A stretch of DNA of 64,000 nucleotides from Amycolatopsis acididurans (GCF_012328925.1 NZ_JAAXLS010000003.1:1-64000), one strand, 5' to 3'; positions 1 through 7,743 are shown, counted from the stretch's first letter. A program made the numbers and translations. The notes: generated by a model not told the origin, from the sequence alone.

Positions 1-86
1 GGAAACGCTGGACGATGCGGTGGAAACCCGCGCTGAACGCGTTCGAGATCGCCTTCGACGGCCGTCTGGCCGCCGGACGCAAGTAG
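1..86 (+). CDS. Transposase, C-terminal fragment (IS256/mutator family)
   Basis: The reading frame starting at base 3 runs in from the window edge and ends at TAG 84-86. It gives 27 residues, including WTMRWKPALNAF and FDGRLAAGRK. I recognise W-x-x-x-ALN-x-F-x-I-x-F as the usual C-terminal signature of IS256-family DDE transposases. Only the tail is visible, so the catalytic DDE residues cannot be checked and it is unknown whether the element is intact. The gene reads toward the truncated permease on the opposite strand. The family call rests on a short motif. Confidence 0.55.
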   Translation, partial: KRWTMRWKPALNAFEIAFDGRLAAGRK

Positions 87-127
87 TTCCCCTTCAACCC
101 GAGTTACACCGCTCGTTTGACAGACCC
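1..127 (+). mobile_element. Right end of an IS256-type insertion sequence
   Basis: The left window edge holds the last codons of a transposase, then about 40 noncoding bases ending near position 127. Read on the minus strand, this end starts GGGTCTGTCAAACGAGC, which resembles the terminal repeats I remember for mutator-type (IS256) elements. The sequence beyond 127 reads as the interrupted permease gene, so I place the element boundary there. The left end and the target duplication lie outside the window. Boundary accuracy is a few bases. Confidence 0.5.
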
Positions 128-323
128 TGGCCGCCGTCGTCTCGACCGACGGGAACAATTCGGGATTGACCTGGGAGAAGTGGACGAAGAGCTCCCAGCC
201 CCCGAGGATGAGCACGAACGGCAGCACCGTGCGCCGCAACGCGTGCAGGACGCGGCCCGTGCGTTTCGGGGTGGGTAGCGCGAGATAGTCGGGAAGCTCG
301 CTCCGCGATACGGCCTGGCTCAT
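128..323 (-). pseudogene. ABC transporter permease, N-terminal remnant cut by the IS element
   Basis: A minus-strand frame opens with ATG at 323, 10 bases after the stop of the binding-protein gene, so the two form an operon. It encodes about 65 residues: a charged start, then a hydrophobic segment (VLPFVLILGGWELFVHF), then NPELFPSV. This resembles the beginning of SsuC/TauC-type permeases, where the first membrane helix with WE is followed by an L-x-P-S-P-like motif. The similarity stops near codon 65, where the IS end begins, and the frame then continues into antisense of the element. The membrane domain proper is therefore missing from this side. It is most likely inactive, unless the rest lies across the element outside the window. 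Confidence 0.6.
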
Positions 324-333
324 CGGTGGTCAC

Positions 334-1335
334 CTACTGCCCGGACTCGGCCTTCTTCAGGAAGCTTGTGTCGATCGCCTTGCTCCAGTCCGGCTTGGCC
401 GTGATGTTCCTGGCCTTGACCAGCGCGTCGGCTTGCTGGTTGAGGTAGGCCTGGGTGTCCGGTCCGAAGTCGGGCGTGACATGCAGGTTCGACAGCGCCT
501 GCTGCAGCACGGCGGTGTCGATCGGGCTTCCCCTGCTGTCGAAGAAGCCCTTGACCTCGTTGAGGGCCCGTTGCGGATCCGAGTTGAACACCTTCGCTCC
601 CGCGACCCAGCCGTTGACGACCTTCTGCACCTCATCGCGGTTCCGATCGATGTAGCTCTTGGTGAAACACAGGTAGAGCGGCGTCGGGTCGTACTTCGCG
701 TAGGTCGTGAGAATCCGGCCCGTGCCCTTTTGCACGGCGAGCGTCACGGTCGGGTCGACTCCGGCGAACGCGTCGACCTGTCCGGTCTGCAGCGCCGAGT
801 ACATGTCCTGGAACTTCATGTTGACCAACTGGAAGTCGGACTTGCTCAGCCCCGCGGCCGGGGCGATCTGGTCGACGAACGTCTCGTTGGTGTCGGACCC
901 CAGCTGGGACGCGATCTTCTTGCCGCGAAGATCGGCCACGCTGTGGATGGCGGAGTCCTTGCCGGTGACCACGGCCAGGGTGTCACCCGCGTAGGCGGCC
1001 ACGGCCACGGCGACGACCTGGCCCTTGGCGGCACCGACGATGTAGGGAGTCACACCGAGGGATCCCGCGTCCAGCGAGCCGCCGAGGATCGCATCGCGCA
1101 CCTCGGCACCCGAGGAGAGCGGCCGCGTCGTGACGTTGGCGCCGGCATCCTTCCAGCTGCCGGCACGGTCGGCGACGATCGCGGGCGCGCCCCACGTGGT
1201 GGCCTGAAAGCCGAGGCGGGTAGCGCCCGACGAGGGCCCTGACGGGCCTCCGCCACCGGCACCACATGCGGTCGCCAGCACGACTGCGAACACGAGAACG
1301 CCGCCGAGAACGGACCTTCGCAGGAGGCTGTGCAT
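334..1335 (-). CDS. ABC transporter substrate-binding lipoprotein, sulfonate/nitrate/taurine type
   Basis: A 333-residue extracellular solute-binding protein of the SsuA/TauA (NMT1-like) family. Residues 1-24 form a lipoprotein signal with twin arginines R6-R7, a hydrophobic core and a lipobox ending in Cys24. Mature features include TTWGAPAIVADRAG near the N-terminus and ADLRGKKIASQLGSDT, both typical of this family. It would bind an organosulfur or related small anion at the membrane and deliver it to a permease. The permease gene directly downstream is broken by an IS element, so import is probably lost unless another permease serves it. The gene is divergent from an IclR regulator across a 286-bp gap that holds candidate operator dyads. 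The exact ligand cannot be read from the sequence. Confidence 0.85.
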   Translation of the reverse strand: MHSLLRRSVLGGVLVFAVVLATACGAGGGGPSGPSSGATRLGFQATTWGAPAIVADRAGSWKDAGANVTTRPLSSGAEVRDAILGGSLDAGSLGVTPYIVGAAKGQVVAVAVAAYAGDTLAVVTGKDSAIHSVADLRGKKIASQLGSDTNETFVDQIAPAAGLSKSDFQLVNMKFQDMYSALQTGQVDAFAGVDPTVTLAVQKGTGRILTTYAKYDPTPLYLCFTKSYIDRNRDEVQKVVNGWVAGAKVFNSDPQRALNEVKGFFDSRGSPIDTAVLQQALSNLHVTPDFGPDTQAYLNQQADALVKARNITAKPDWSKAIDTSFLKKAESGQ

Positions 1336-1506
1336 GAGTTCTCCTAGCTAGCGACAGGGGCGGCGCGCGAAGTACCCCCACCGGAGCGGGGTTCGTTGAC
1401 TGCCGACTCCCGGTTGCCCAAGGCCACGAAGCCCGGGAGGCGCAACTCACGCTGGAGAACATCGTGACCGGCGTGCGGCGGGTCACCGGATCCTCGGGAA
1501 GGGCTT

Positions 1507-1540
1507 GTCCAGAAATATGGACTTATCCATGTATGTGGAC
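1507..1540. promoter_or_regulatory. Tandem inverted repeats, candidate IclR operator
   Basis: Two copies of the dyad RTCCA-N6-TGGAC lie head to tail: GTCCA-N6-TGGAC at 1507-1522 and ATCCA-N6-TGGAC at 1525-1540, 18 bases apart centre to centre. They sit between the binding-protein gene (minus) and the IclR gene (plus), in the only AT-rich part of the gap. A TATAGT hexamer follows at 1547-1552 and could be the regulator's -10 element. Spacing near two helical turns fits binding of two dimers, as is known for some IclR proteins. Function is inferred. Confidence 0.5.
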
Positions 1541-1621
1541 GAACACTATAGTGGCTCTCGTCGGGTGTCAAGCGGGCAGGCACTGCTGGTGGCGGTATCT
1601 GTGGTATCTGGAGGGACCGAG

Positions 1622-2392
1622 TTGAGCGAGCCACGGCAAGGCGCGACCCAGGTCAAGTCTGCGGAGCGGGTGCTGCAGCTCCTGGAGGTTCTGGCGCGCG
1701 CGCGGCAGCCGGTGCCCCTGGGTCAACTGCAGCGCGAGCTGGCGATCCCGCGGAGCAGCCTGCACGCCCTGCTCAACACGATGGTGCGGGCGCAATGGGC
1801 GGCACAGCAGGATGGTGCGTACACACTGGGACCGGTCGCGCGGCTCCTCGGCTCGATCCACCTCGACGACACCGATCTCGTCGAGGTGGCCGTCGGCGTA
1901 CTCGCGCGCTTGCGCGACGAACTCGGCGAGACCGTCCACCTTGCGACCCTCGACGGTACCGACACCCTCTACCTCGCATCGCGGTTCTCCCCGCACGCTC
2001 TCGGCGTTCGGTTCCAGCCGGGTCGCCGCCTCCCCGCGCAGATCACCGCGCTGGGAAAAGCGATGCTGGCGACCTGCCCGGCTGCCGAGCGCACCGCCCA
2101 CCTGCCCGACGAATTCGCCACGCCGACGGCGAAGTCCGTCCGCTCACCCGCGGAGCTGGCCGCGCAGCTGGCGGAGACCGCGCAACGCGGATATGCCATC
2201 GACAACGAGGAAACGGCAGCGGGACTACGGTGTTTCGCCGTCGCCCTCAGCATTCCCTCGCTACCGCCACACGCGATCAGCTGCTCGGCCCCGGTCGCGC
2301 GGCTCGACCCGGACATCGAAGCCCGCATCCTCGCCGGACTGGAGCGCAGCCGAGACGAAATCCTCCGCCTCGTGGCCGCATCCGTTCACTAG
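1622..2392 (+). CDS. IclR-family transcriptional regulator
   Basis: About 256 residues. The N-terminal winged helix (SAERVLQLLEVLARARQPVPL through AIPRSSLHALLNTM, roughly residues 10-70) is followed by the IclR effector domain (ETVHLATLDGTDTLYLAS, then ALGKAMLA and GYAIDNEE). I chose TTG at 1622 because GGAGGG lies at 1610-1615 with ideal spacing. The frame stays open upstream to 1505, but that stretch covers the candidate operator and looks noncoding. IclR proteins usually bind small aromatic or organic acids and control adjacent catabolic or transport genes. Here the divergent sulfonate-type transporter is the obvious target. Confidence 0.85.
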   Translation: MSEPRQGATQVKSAERVLQLLEVLARARQPVPLGQLQRELAIPRSSLHALLNTMVRAQWAAQQDGAYTLGPVARLLGSIHLDDTDLVEVAVGVLARLRDELGETVHLATLDGTDTLYLASRFSPHALGVRFQPGRRLPAQITALGKAMLATCPAAERTAHLPDEFATPTAKSVRSPAELAAQLAETAQRGYAIDNEETAAGLRCFAVALSIPSLPPHAISCSAPVARLDPDIEARILAGLERSRDEILRLVAASVH

Positions 2393-2507
2393 TAGCGAGC
2401 GCCGCCGTGCACCGCTGTGCACCGCTGTGAGCTGACGGCGAAGCTGAACGAACACAGATCTCGGGTCCTGTCGTGGTGGTCGCGGTGTCCGATGTAGACG
2501 GTGGCGC

Positions 2508-2536
2508 AGCCGGGCGGCTCTTTCCGCCGCCGGGCT
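2508..2536. terminator. Hairpin between convergent genes
   Basis: AGCCGGGCGG at 2508-2517 pairs with CCGCCGGGCT at 2527-2536 with one mismatch, leaving a 9-base loop. It lies between the ends of the IclR gene (plus) and the sigma factor gene (minus). There is no clear T tract, so termination is inferred from position and stem strength. Confidence 0.4.
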
Positions 2537-2555
2537 GGAAGAGGGTCAGCTGCGG

Positions 2556-3569
2556 TCAGGTCGAGCGCGAACCGCCAGGCGCCGCCGGTGTCGTGGCGGG
2601 CAGCCCCAGGTGCCGGGGCAGGTTCTCGTCGAGGAAGCGGGTGATCGCGCGGATGCGGTCACCTTCGAGGCCGAGCACGAGCATCCCGGCCCAGTGGGCG
2701 GCCGGCTGCCCGGCTTCGGCGAGATAGCAGGCGAACGCGGGCTGCGTGTTCGCTCGGACGGGCACCAGCCGCAGGGGGCGTGGCCCGCGCCAGGTGGTGC
2801 TGGCGTGGAGGAAGGCCGCGATCGCGGCGGGCCCGTGGTACTCGTGTGGCGCCGGCGGCATGGCCAGCCACGCGTCGTCGGTGAGCAGTGCGACGACGGT
2901 GTCGACGTCCCCGGCGGTGAAGGCGTCCGCGAAGCGCCGGGTGAGCTCGTGCTCCTCGCGGGGGCCGCGGGACACGGTTCGCGGGCGGTTCGCCTCCAGT
3001 GCCGCACGGGCACGTTGCAGCATCCCCTTGACCGCGGTCGCGGTGGTGCCCAGCATGTCGGCGACTTCCGCGACCGGGTAGCCGAGCACGTCCCGCAGCA
3101 CGAGTGTGGCGGCCTGCCGCGGCGGCATCAGTTGCAGACCGGTGACGAAGGCGAGCTCGACCGCTTCCTTGGTGTGGTACCGGGCTTCGGGCCCGGGTGC
3201 CTCGTCCGCGATCTCCGCCAGCAGCCTGTCCGGGTAGGGCTGCAACCACCTCACCTCGCCGCGGACGGTGGGCTCGGGCGGGTCGAACGGGGCAACCGGC
3301 TCCGCGGGCCGGCGGCGGCCGGCGTCGCGCAGCGCGTTGAGGCACCGGTTGGTCGCGATGCGATACAGCCACGACCGCAGTGACGACCGGCCCTGGAAGC
3401 CGTCCAGACCCCGCCAGGCGGCGAGCAGCGTCTCCTGCGTCAGGTCCTCGGCATCGGCGACCGAACCGAGCAAGCGGTAGCAGTGCAGGTGCAGCTCGCC
3501 GCGAAACGGATCGGTGAGCTCGCGAAACGCCTGCTCGTCCCCCGCTCGGGCACGGTCCAGTACGGTCAC
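2556..3569 (-). CDS. ECF RNA polymerase sigma factor with SnoaL-like C-terminal domain
   Basis: A 337-residue sigma-70 family factor of the extracytoplasmic function type. Region 2 covers about residues 5-75 (CYRLLGSVADAEDLTQETLLAAW, WLYRIATNRCLN). Region 4 covers about residues 140-200 (MPPRQAATLVLRDVLGY, then VADMLGTTATAVKGMLQRAR). The last 130 residues form an NTF2/SnoaL-like fold (FADAFTAGDVDTVVALLTDD). Factors of this build, the SigJ/SigX5-like group, usually lack an anti-sigma partner and the extra domain modulates activity. The GTG at 3569 is chosen because region 2 follows directly; the frame runs on upstream but covers the neighbouring gene antisense. It is divergent from a small SnoaL-like gene with a palindrome between them. 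Confidence 0.85.
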   Translation of the reverse strand: MTVLDRARAGDEQAFRELTDPFRGELHLHCYRLLGSVADAEDLTQETLLAAWRGLDGFQGRSSLRSWLYRIATNRCLNALRDAGRRRPAEPVAPFDPPEPTVRGEVRWLQPYPDRLLAEIADEAPGPEARYHTKEAVELAFVTGLQLMPPRQAATLVLRDVLGYPVAEVADMLGTTATAVKGMLQRARAALEANRPRTVSRGPREEHELTRRFADAFTAGDVDTVVALLTDDAWLAMPPAPHEYHGPAAIAAFLHASTTWRGPRPLRLVPVRANTQPAFACYLAEAGQPAAHWAGMLVLGLEGDRIRAITRFLDENLPRHLGLPATTPAAPGGSRST

Positions 3570-3639
3570 GATTCGTATCCTGGCACAACCCACCGACACG
3601 AAATTCCGGCCGAGACCGTTCCCTCCGGCGCGTCCCCGG

Positions 3640-3653
3640 TGTCTGAACAGACA
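3640..3653. promoter_or_regulatory. Perfect 14-bp palindrome TGTCTGAACAGACA
   Basis: TGTCTG-AA-CAGACA lies midway between the sigma factor start (3569, minus) and the SnoaL-like protein start (3681, plus). A perfect dyad in a shared divergent promoter region suggests an operator. I do not recognise it as a known site. No IclR- or TetR-type gene lies directly beside it. Confidence 0.35.
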
Positions 3654-3680
3654 GCAGGACCACGACGAAAGGGAATCGCC

Positions 3681-4040
3681 ATGACCGGCTCCGCAGTGGA
3701 CATCGCCCTTGCCTACCACCGGGCCTGGACCGGCCACGACTTCGAGCGGGCGATGACCTACGTCGCCGAGGACATCGTCTGCGAGGCACCGGCCGGGCGA
3801 CTCGAAGGCGCGGAGGCCTTCCGCGGCTTCATGGGCCCGTTCACGCGAATCCTCACCCGCTCGGACCTGATCGCCTCCTTCGGCGACGACCGGATCGCGC
3901 TGCTGATGTATGACACCGAAACACTTCCGGTCGCCAGCGCCCCCGCCGCCGAGTGCCTCACCGTGCAGAACGGGAAGATCACCCACCTCCGGATCATCTT
4001 CGACCGGGCCCCCTTCGACGCGGCGAGGACCGCGCCATGA
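3681..4040 (+). CDS. SnoaL/NTF2-like small protein
   Basis: A 119-residue single-domain protein with an NTF2/SnoaL-like pattern: an initial helix (VDIALAYHRAWTGHDFERAMTY), the strand-turn segment ED-I-V-CEAPAGRLEGAEAFRGF, and closing strands (ECLTVQNGKITHLRIIFDRAPF). The start is ATG 3681 with AAAGGGA upstream. The fold is used by polyketide cyclases, isomerases and ligand-binding proteins, and the sequence does not show which. It is divergent from the ECF sigma factor, whose own C-terminal domain has the same fold. The two may share a ligand or regulatory circuit; that link is inference. Confidence 0.7.
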   Translation: MTGSAVDIALAYHRAWTGHDFERAMTYVAEDIVCEAPAGRLEGAEAFRGFMGPFTRILTRSDLIASFGDDRIALLMYDTETLPVASAPAAECLTVQNGKITHLRIIFDRAPFDAARTAP

Positions 4041-4173
4041 GGTGGATGCAGCGCACAGCAGGAAATCCGCCGAGGCGTCGAGCCGGCCCGGCAGGTGTGC
4101 CCGTCCGGCGCGCGCTCTCCCTTGCGTCCGAACGATGAAACCCGCGACTTGCTCACCCGAAGACGGATCGCAA

Positions 4174-4207
4174 CGGAGGCGCAGTGCATCAGAGCACTGC
4201 GCCTCCG
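4174..4207. terminator. Strong bidirectional hairpin
   Basis: A perfect 14-bp stem, CGGAGGCGCAGTGC (4174-4187) with GCACTGCGCCTCCG (4194-4207), closes a 6-base loop. It sits between the SnoaL-like gene (plus) and tatC (minus) and can serve both convergent transcripts. Confidence 0.75.
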
Positions 4208-4238
4208 CCACGCGAGGCTTACCTCAAATCCCAGGTCT

Positions 4239-5207
4239 TCAGGTGATGTCGTCGGTGCTCGTGGACTTGGTGACCGGGGTGGTCGGCTCGTCCTCGAGCG
4301 CCGTGCTCGGGGTGTAGTCGAACGGGGCCGCCTCGTCGTCGGAGAGGTTCGCCCACTCCGACTCGCGGCTCTGCCGTTCCTTGCGCTTGTCGTGCACGCG
4401 CGCGATCTGGATCGCGACCTCGAACAGGACCGTCAGCGCGCCGGCGAGGCCGATCATGGAGAACGGGTCCGAGCCCGGCGTCGCGAACGCCGCGAAGACG
4501 AACAACAGGAAGATGATCCCCCGCCGCCACTTCTTCAGCTGCGCGTATTTGACCACGCCGGCGAGGTTGAGCATGACCACGAGCAGCGGCAGCTCGAAGC
4601 TCACGCCGAAGATCACCAGCAGCGACAGTACGAACGAGATGTACTTGTCCGCGGTGAGCGCCGTGGTGAAGAACTCGCCACCGAAGTTCATCAGCACCGC
4701 GAACGCGTGCGGCACCAGCAGGTAGGCCAGCACCGCGCCGGCGGCGAACAGCACGCTCGCGAACCCGACGAACGTCAGCGCGTACTTGCGTTCCTTGGAG
4801 TAGAGGCCGGGCGCGATGAACGCCCACAGCTGATACAGCCAGAACGGCGAGGTCAGCACCGCGCCCGCGGCGACACCGACCTTCAGCTGGATCATGATGC
4901 CTTCGAACGGTGTGGTCTGCAGCAGCCTGCAGGTGCCGTCCGGCGCGATCGTGCCCGGCAGCAGGCGCTGCGACGGGATACCGCAGTAGGGCGCGTTCAG
5001 CAACTGCCCGAGCGACTCCACCGGCCCCAGCTTCGTCTGGAACCAGATGAAGCCGAAGATCCCGCCGCACACCAGGGCGATCAGCGCCCAGCCGAGGCGG
5101 CGGCGGAACTCGTAGATGTGCTCGATCAGCGTCATGGTGCCGTCGGGGTTGTGCCGACGGCTGCGCTTACGCCGCCGGTCCCGGCGGCTGGGGGCGGGGT
5201 CCGCCAC
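4239..5207 (-). CDS. tatC: Sec-independent protein translocase subunit TatC
   Basis: A 322-residue polytopic membrane protein. After a basic cytoplasmic leader (RRDRRRKRSRRH) comes MTLIEHIYEFRRRL, the conserved TatC N-terminus that recognises twin-arginine signals. Six hydrophobic segments follow, including FIAPGLYSKERKYALTF and the proline-rich FELPLLVVMLNLAG typical of the family. The C-terminal tail is acidic and hydrophilic, as in other actinobacteria. With TatA it forms the translocon for folded proteins; PhoD and EfeB encoded in this window carry twin-arginine signals. It lies 20 bases after tatA in the operon pafB-pafC-5567/5779-tatA-tatC. In mycobacteria helY follows tatC; here a hairpin and unrelated genes follow. 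Confidence 0.97.
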   Translation of the reverse strand: MADPAPSRRDRRRKRSRRHNPDGTMTLIEHIYEFRRRLGWALIALVCGGIFGFIWFQTKLGPVESLGQLLNAPYCGIPSQRLLPGTIAPDGTCRLLQTTPFEGIMIQLKVGVAAGAVLTSPFWLYQLWAFIAPGLYSKERKYALTFVGFASVLFAAGAVLAYLLVPHAFAVLMNFGGEFFTTALTADKYISFVLSLLVIFGVSFELPLLVVMLNLAGVVKYAQLKKWRRGIIFLLFVFAAFATPGSDPFSMIGLAGALTVLFEVAIQIARVHDKRKERQSRESEWANLSDDEAAPFDYTPSTALEDEPTTPVTKSTSTDDIT

Positions 5208-5227
5208 GGTGTCCGAGTCCCGTCCGG

Positions 5228-5536
5228 TCAGCTGGCGTGCTTCTGGGCCTGGTCAGCGGCCGACTGCTGCTTCTTCAGCTCGTCCAGCTGCCGCTGCAGG
5301 TCGGCCACCTGCGCCTCAGTGCCCTTCGGCTCCGCGGTGGCCGAGGGAAGCTGACGCTTCTCGGGCTCCTCCGCAGGCTCGTCCTCGTCGTCCCGCATCG
5401 ATTTGGTCTCGGCGCGGAAGATCTTCATGGACTTGCCCACGGACCGGGCGGCCTCAGGGAGCCGCTTGGCACCGAACAGCAGAACCAAAGCCACCAGGAC
5501 GATGATCACATGCCACGGCTGCAACCCGTTCAGCAT
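5228..5536 (-). CDS. tatA: Twin-arginine translocase subunit TatA
   Basis: A 102-residue protein with a single N-terminal membrane helix ([14 protein letters not shown]), the [17 protein letters not shown] hinge and amphipathic helix, and a charged C-terminal tail ending in a Q/K-rich segment. This is the TatA/TatE layout: it oligomerises to form the protein-conducting element with TatC. The start is ATG 5536 preceded by AGGAGG. It sits between a small membrane gene and tatC on the same strand. Confidence 0.96.
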   Translation of the reverse strand: MLNGLQPWHVIIVLVALVLLFGAKRLPEAARSVGKSMKIFRAETKSMRDDEDEPAEEPEKRQLPSATAEPKGTEAQVADLQRQLDELKKQQSAADQAQKHAS

Positions 5537-5566
5537 TTGTGGCCTCCTATCTGTTTCATGCCAATG

Positions 5567-5779
5567 CTACTGATTTTCCGGCACGCGGCGACGCTGAGCC
5601 AGCGCGACCCGCACACCGGCCACACGGGCTCGCAGGAGACCCGTCCGGTCGTTCGTACTAGTCATGACCATGCTCAGGGTCGACCGGAAGCGGCGCAAGC
5701 CCCCGGCGACACGAAACGCCAGCGCCGCGAGCAGCAGCAGCGCGACGACGGCGAGCAGGATGCTGGGCAGGTACGACAC
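5567..5779 (-). CDS. Small single-span membrane protein between pafC and tatA
   Basis: A 70-residue protein with GTG start at 5779, 9 bases after pafC. One hydrophobic segment (LPSILLAVVALLLLAALAFRVAG, about residues 4-26) is followed by a basic tail rich in arginine (RLRRFRS, LLRARVAG, LAQRRR), giving an N-out/C-in prediction. I do not recognise a domain. Its place inside the pafBC-tatAC operon makes it likely real and co-expressed. Confidence 0.6.
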   Translation of the reverse strand: MSYLPSILLAVVALLLLAALAFRVAGGLRRFRSTLSMVMTSTNDRTGLLRARVAGVRVALAQRRRVPENQ

Positions 5780-5788
5780 AGCGTCACC

Positions 5789-6766
5789 CTACTGGCCCAA
5801 GGTTGACGGAAGGTGACGAGCCCTGGCCAGTGCGTCGGCAGCCCGCCGGCGAACGGCGTCCGCCAGCTGCGCGGGCCGTTCCACCCGTGCGTCCCCGCCG
5901 AGACTGAGTACCAGCCTGGTCATCCACGACTCGTCGCTGTAGCGCATCCGCACCCGCAGCCGCCCGCCGTCGAGCTCGGTCTCGTCCTCGCACGGGTAGT
6001 ACTCGGCCACCCAGCGCGCGTCCGGATCGAGTACCAGCTCGGCGACCTCCTGGTCGGGGGTCGGCGAGAAGACCCCGTCGGTGATGTCGGTGGGACGCGC
6101 TGTGGGCGGCGGTGCGGCCGGTTCGTCGAGCACCCGGACGTCGTCGATGCGGTCCAGCCGGAACAGCCGGACGCCCTCGGCACGCCGGCACCACGCCTCC
6201 AGATAGCCCACCGCCTGCACGATGAGCAGCCGCATCGGGTCCACGGTGCGCTCGGTGATCTCGTCCCGTGACGCGGTGTAGTAGCGAATGTGCAGCGCGC
6301 GACGGGCCTGCAGGGCCTGCTGCACGACGCTGCGGGTGCGTGCGGTCGCCGCACCCTCGCGGACGGGCAGCCCGACCACCACGCCGGACGGCTGGGCCTG
6401 CCCGGCCGCGGACTCGATCTTGGCGATGGCCCGCCGCACCGCGTCGGTGTCCAGGAGACCGGGTGTCTCGGCCAGCGCGCGCAGCGCCACCAGCAACGCC
6501 GTCGCCTCGCCACCGGTCAGCCGCAGCGGCCGGTTCATGCCGGCGTCGAACGTGACCGTGACCGTGTCGCCCTCGAAGGAGAGGTCGATCAGGTCACCGG
6601 GGCCGTAGCCGGGCAGGCCGCACATCCACAGCAGTTCCAGATCGCGCCGCAACTGCTTGGGGGTGACGTCGAAATCGCGGGCCGCCTCGTCGATCCTGAT
6701 GCCGGGCCGCGCGAGCAGATACGGCACGAGGGCCAGCAGCCGCGGCATCCGGTCCGTGGAACTCAC
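5789..6766 (-). CDS. pafC: WYL-domain transcription activator PafC
   Basis: A 325-residue regulator. An N-terminal winged helix (RLLALVPYLLARPGIRIDEAARDF, DVTPKQLRRDLELLWMCGLPGY) precedes a WYL domain (about residues 140-320), seen in VQQALQARRALHIRYYTASRDEITER with conserved VDPMRLL and GYLEAWCRRAEG, then a WCX extension. In mycobacteria PafB and PafC form the heteromer that activates the LexA-independent DNA-damage regulon. Despite the names they are not needed for pupylation. Its start overlaps the pafB stop by four bases, which implies translational coupling. Confidence 0.95.
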   Translation of the reverse strand: MSSTDRMPRLLALVPYLLARPGIRIDEAARDFDVTPKQLRRDLELLWMCGLPGYGPGDLIDLSFEGDTVTVTFDAGMNRPLRLTGGEATALLVALRALAETPGLLDTDAVRRAIAKIESAAGQAQPSGVVVGLPVREGAATARTRSVVQQALQARRALHIRYYTASRDEITERTVDPMRLLIVQAVGYLEAWCRRAEGVRLFRLDRIDDVRVLDEPAAPPPTARPTDITDGVFSPTPDQEVAELVLDPDARWVAEYYPCEDETELDGGRLRVRMRYSDESWMTRLVLSLGGDARVERPAQLADAVRRRAADALARARHLPSTLGQ

Positions 6767-7743
6767 TTCCTCGCCTCCTGCCGAGCCACGGCGGTGAGGC
6801 GTTCGGCCACCGATTTCGCGAGCACCTCGGGCTCCAGCACGAGCGCGTCGGGACCGTGCCCGGCGATCCAGTCCGCCGCACTTTCCGGGTAGTACAGCTC
6901 GATCTCGGCCAGGTCACCCTCGACGCCGTCCACGGTCAGCCGTCCGGTCAGCCGTGCGCGGCGCCGGATACCGGCGGCACGGCCGTCAGCCAGCCACAGC
7001 CGCGCCGTGGCGACCGGCGAGTTCTCCGACTTGCTGCTGCCCGCCACGAATTCCAGCAGGTTCACGTTGTCCGGCCGCTCGACCTCGCCGGGGCGGCCCG
7101 CGGGCCGGACCTCGCCACTGATCCGCGACAGCCGGAAACAACGCGTCGCGCCACGGTCGCGGTCGTGACCGACGACGTACCAGCGGGCGCGCCAGGACAC
7201 CACACCCCACGGCTCCAGGGTGCGGGTCAGCCGGTCCGCGGAACCCGCGCGGCGGTAGTCGAAACGGACGGGCCGGCGCGCCTGCACGGCGGCCAGCAGC
7301 GGCGAGAAGGCGGGCTCGGTGCGCACCCGCGACTCCACGACGGGTGCCGCGTTGTGGTCCACCTCGACCCCGGCGGCCCGCAGCTTCACCAGCGCGCCCT
7401 GCGCCTGCCCCGTCAGCTCCGGCGAGTCCCACAACCGCACCGCGAGCCCGACGGCCGCGGCCTCGTCCGGCGCCAGCTCGATCTCCCCCAGCTCGTAGTC
7501 GCGGCGCGCGATGCGGTAGCCATCGGCCGTGTCGAACACCGAGTTCCGGCCGATCTCCAGCGGAATACCCAGCTCCCGCAGCTCCGTTTTGTCGCGCTCG
7601 AACATGCGCGAGAACGCGTCGTCGCTGGACGCGTCGGCGTAGCCGGGCACTATCCCGCGAATCCGGTCAGCGGTCAGATACTGCCGGGTCGAAAGAAGTG
7701 CGAGCACCAGGTTGACCAGTCGCTCGGCGCGGGCGGTGGACAC
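6763..7743 (-). CDS. pafB: WYL-domain transcription activator PafB
   Basis: A 326-residue paralogue of PafC. The N-terminal helix-turn-helix (MSTARAERLVNLVLALLSTRQYLTA, with FERDKTELRELGIPL) is followed by a WYL domain around residues 150-230 (RRPVRFDYRRAG, LEPWGVVSWRARWYVVGHDRDR) and a C-terminal WCX region. It is the first gene of the minus-strand run pafB-pafC-tatA-tatC. Normally pafA sits directly upstream; here an SDR/TetR/MMPL module on about 3.6 kb separates them, so pafB must have its own promoter in the 72-bp gap with the SDR gene. Confidence 0.95.
   Translation of the reverse strand: MSTARAERLVNLVLALLSTRQYLTADRIRGIVPGYADASSDDAFSRMFERDKTELRELGIPLEIGRNSVFDTADGYRIARRDYELGEIELAPDEAAAVGLAVRLWDSPELTGQAQGALVKLRAAGVEVDHNAAPVVESRVRTEPAFSPLLAAVQARRPVRFDYRRAGSADRLTRTLEPWGVVSWRARWYVVGHDRDRGATRCFRLSRISGEVRPAGRPGEVERPDNVNLLEFVAGSSKSENSPVATARLWLADGRAAGIRRRARLTGRLTVDGVEGDLAEIELYYPESAADWIAGHGPDALVLEPEVLAKSVAERLTAVARQEARK

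Noticed and set aside
94..333. A 79-codon minus-strand frame overlapping the permease remnant
   Set aside because: It is out of frame with the permease-like sequence that starts at 323 and has only shadow-type Arg/Pro/Ala composition.
1505..1621. Upstream extension of the IclR gene
   Set aside because: It would place the candidate operator and promoter inside the gene, and the best ribosome binding site directs TTG 1622.
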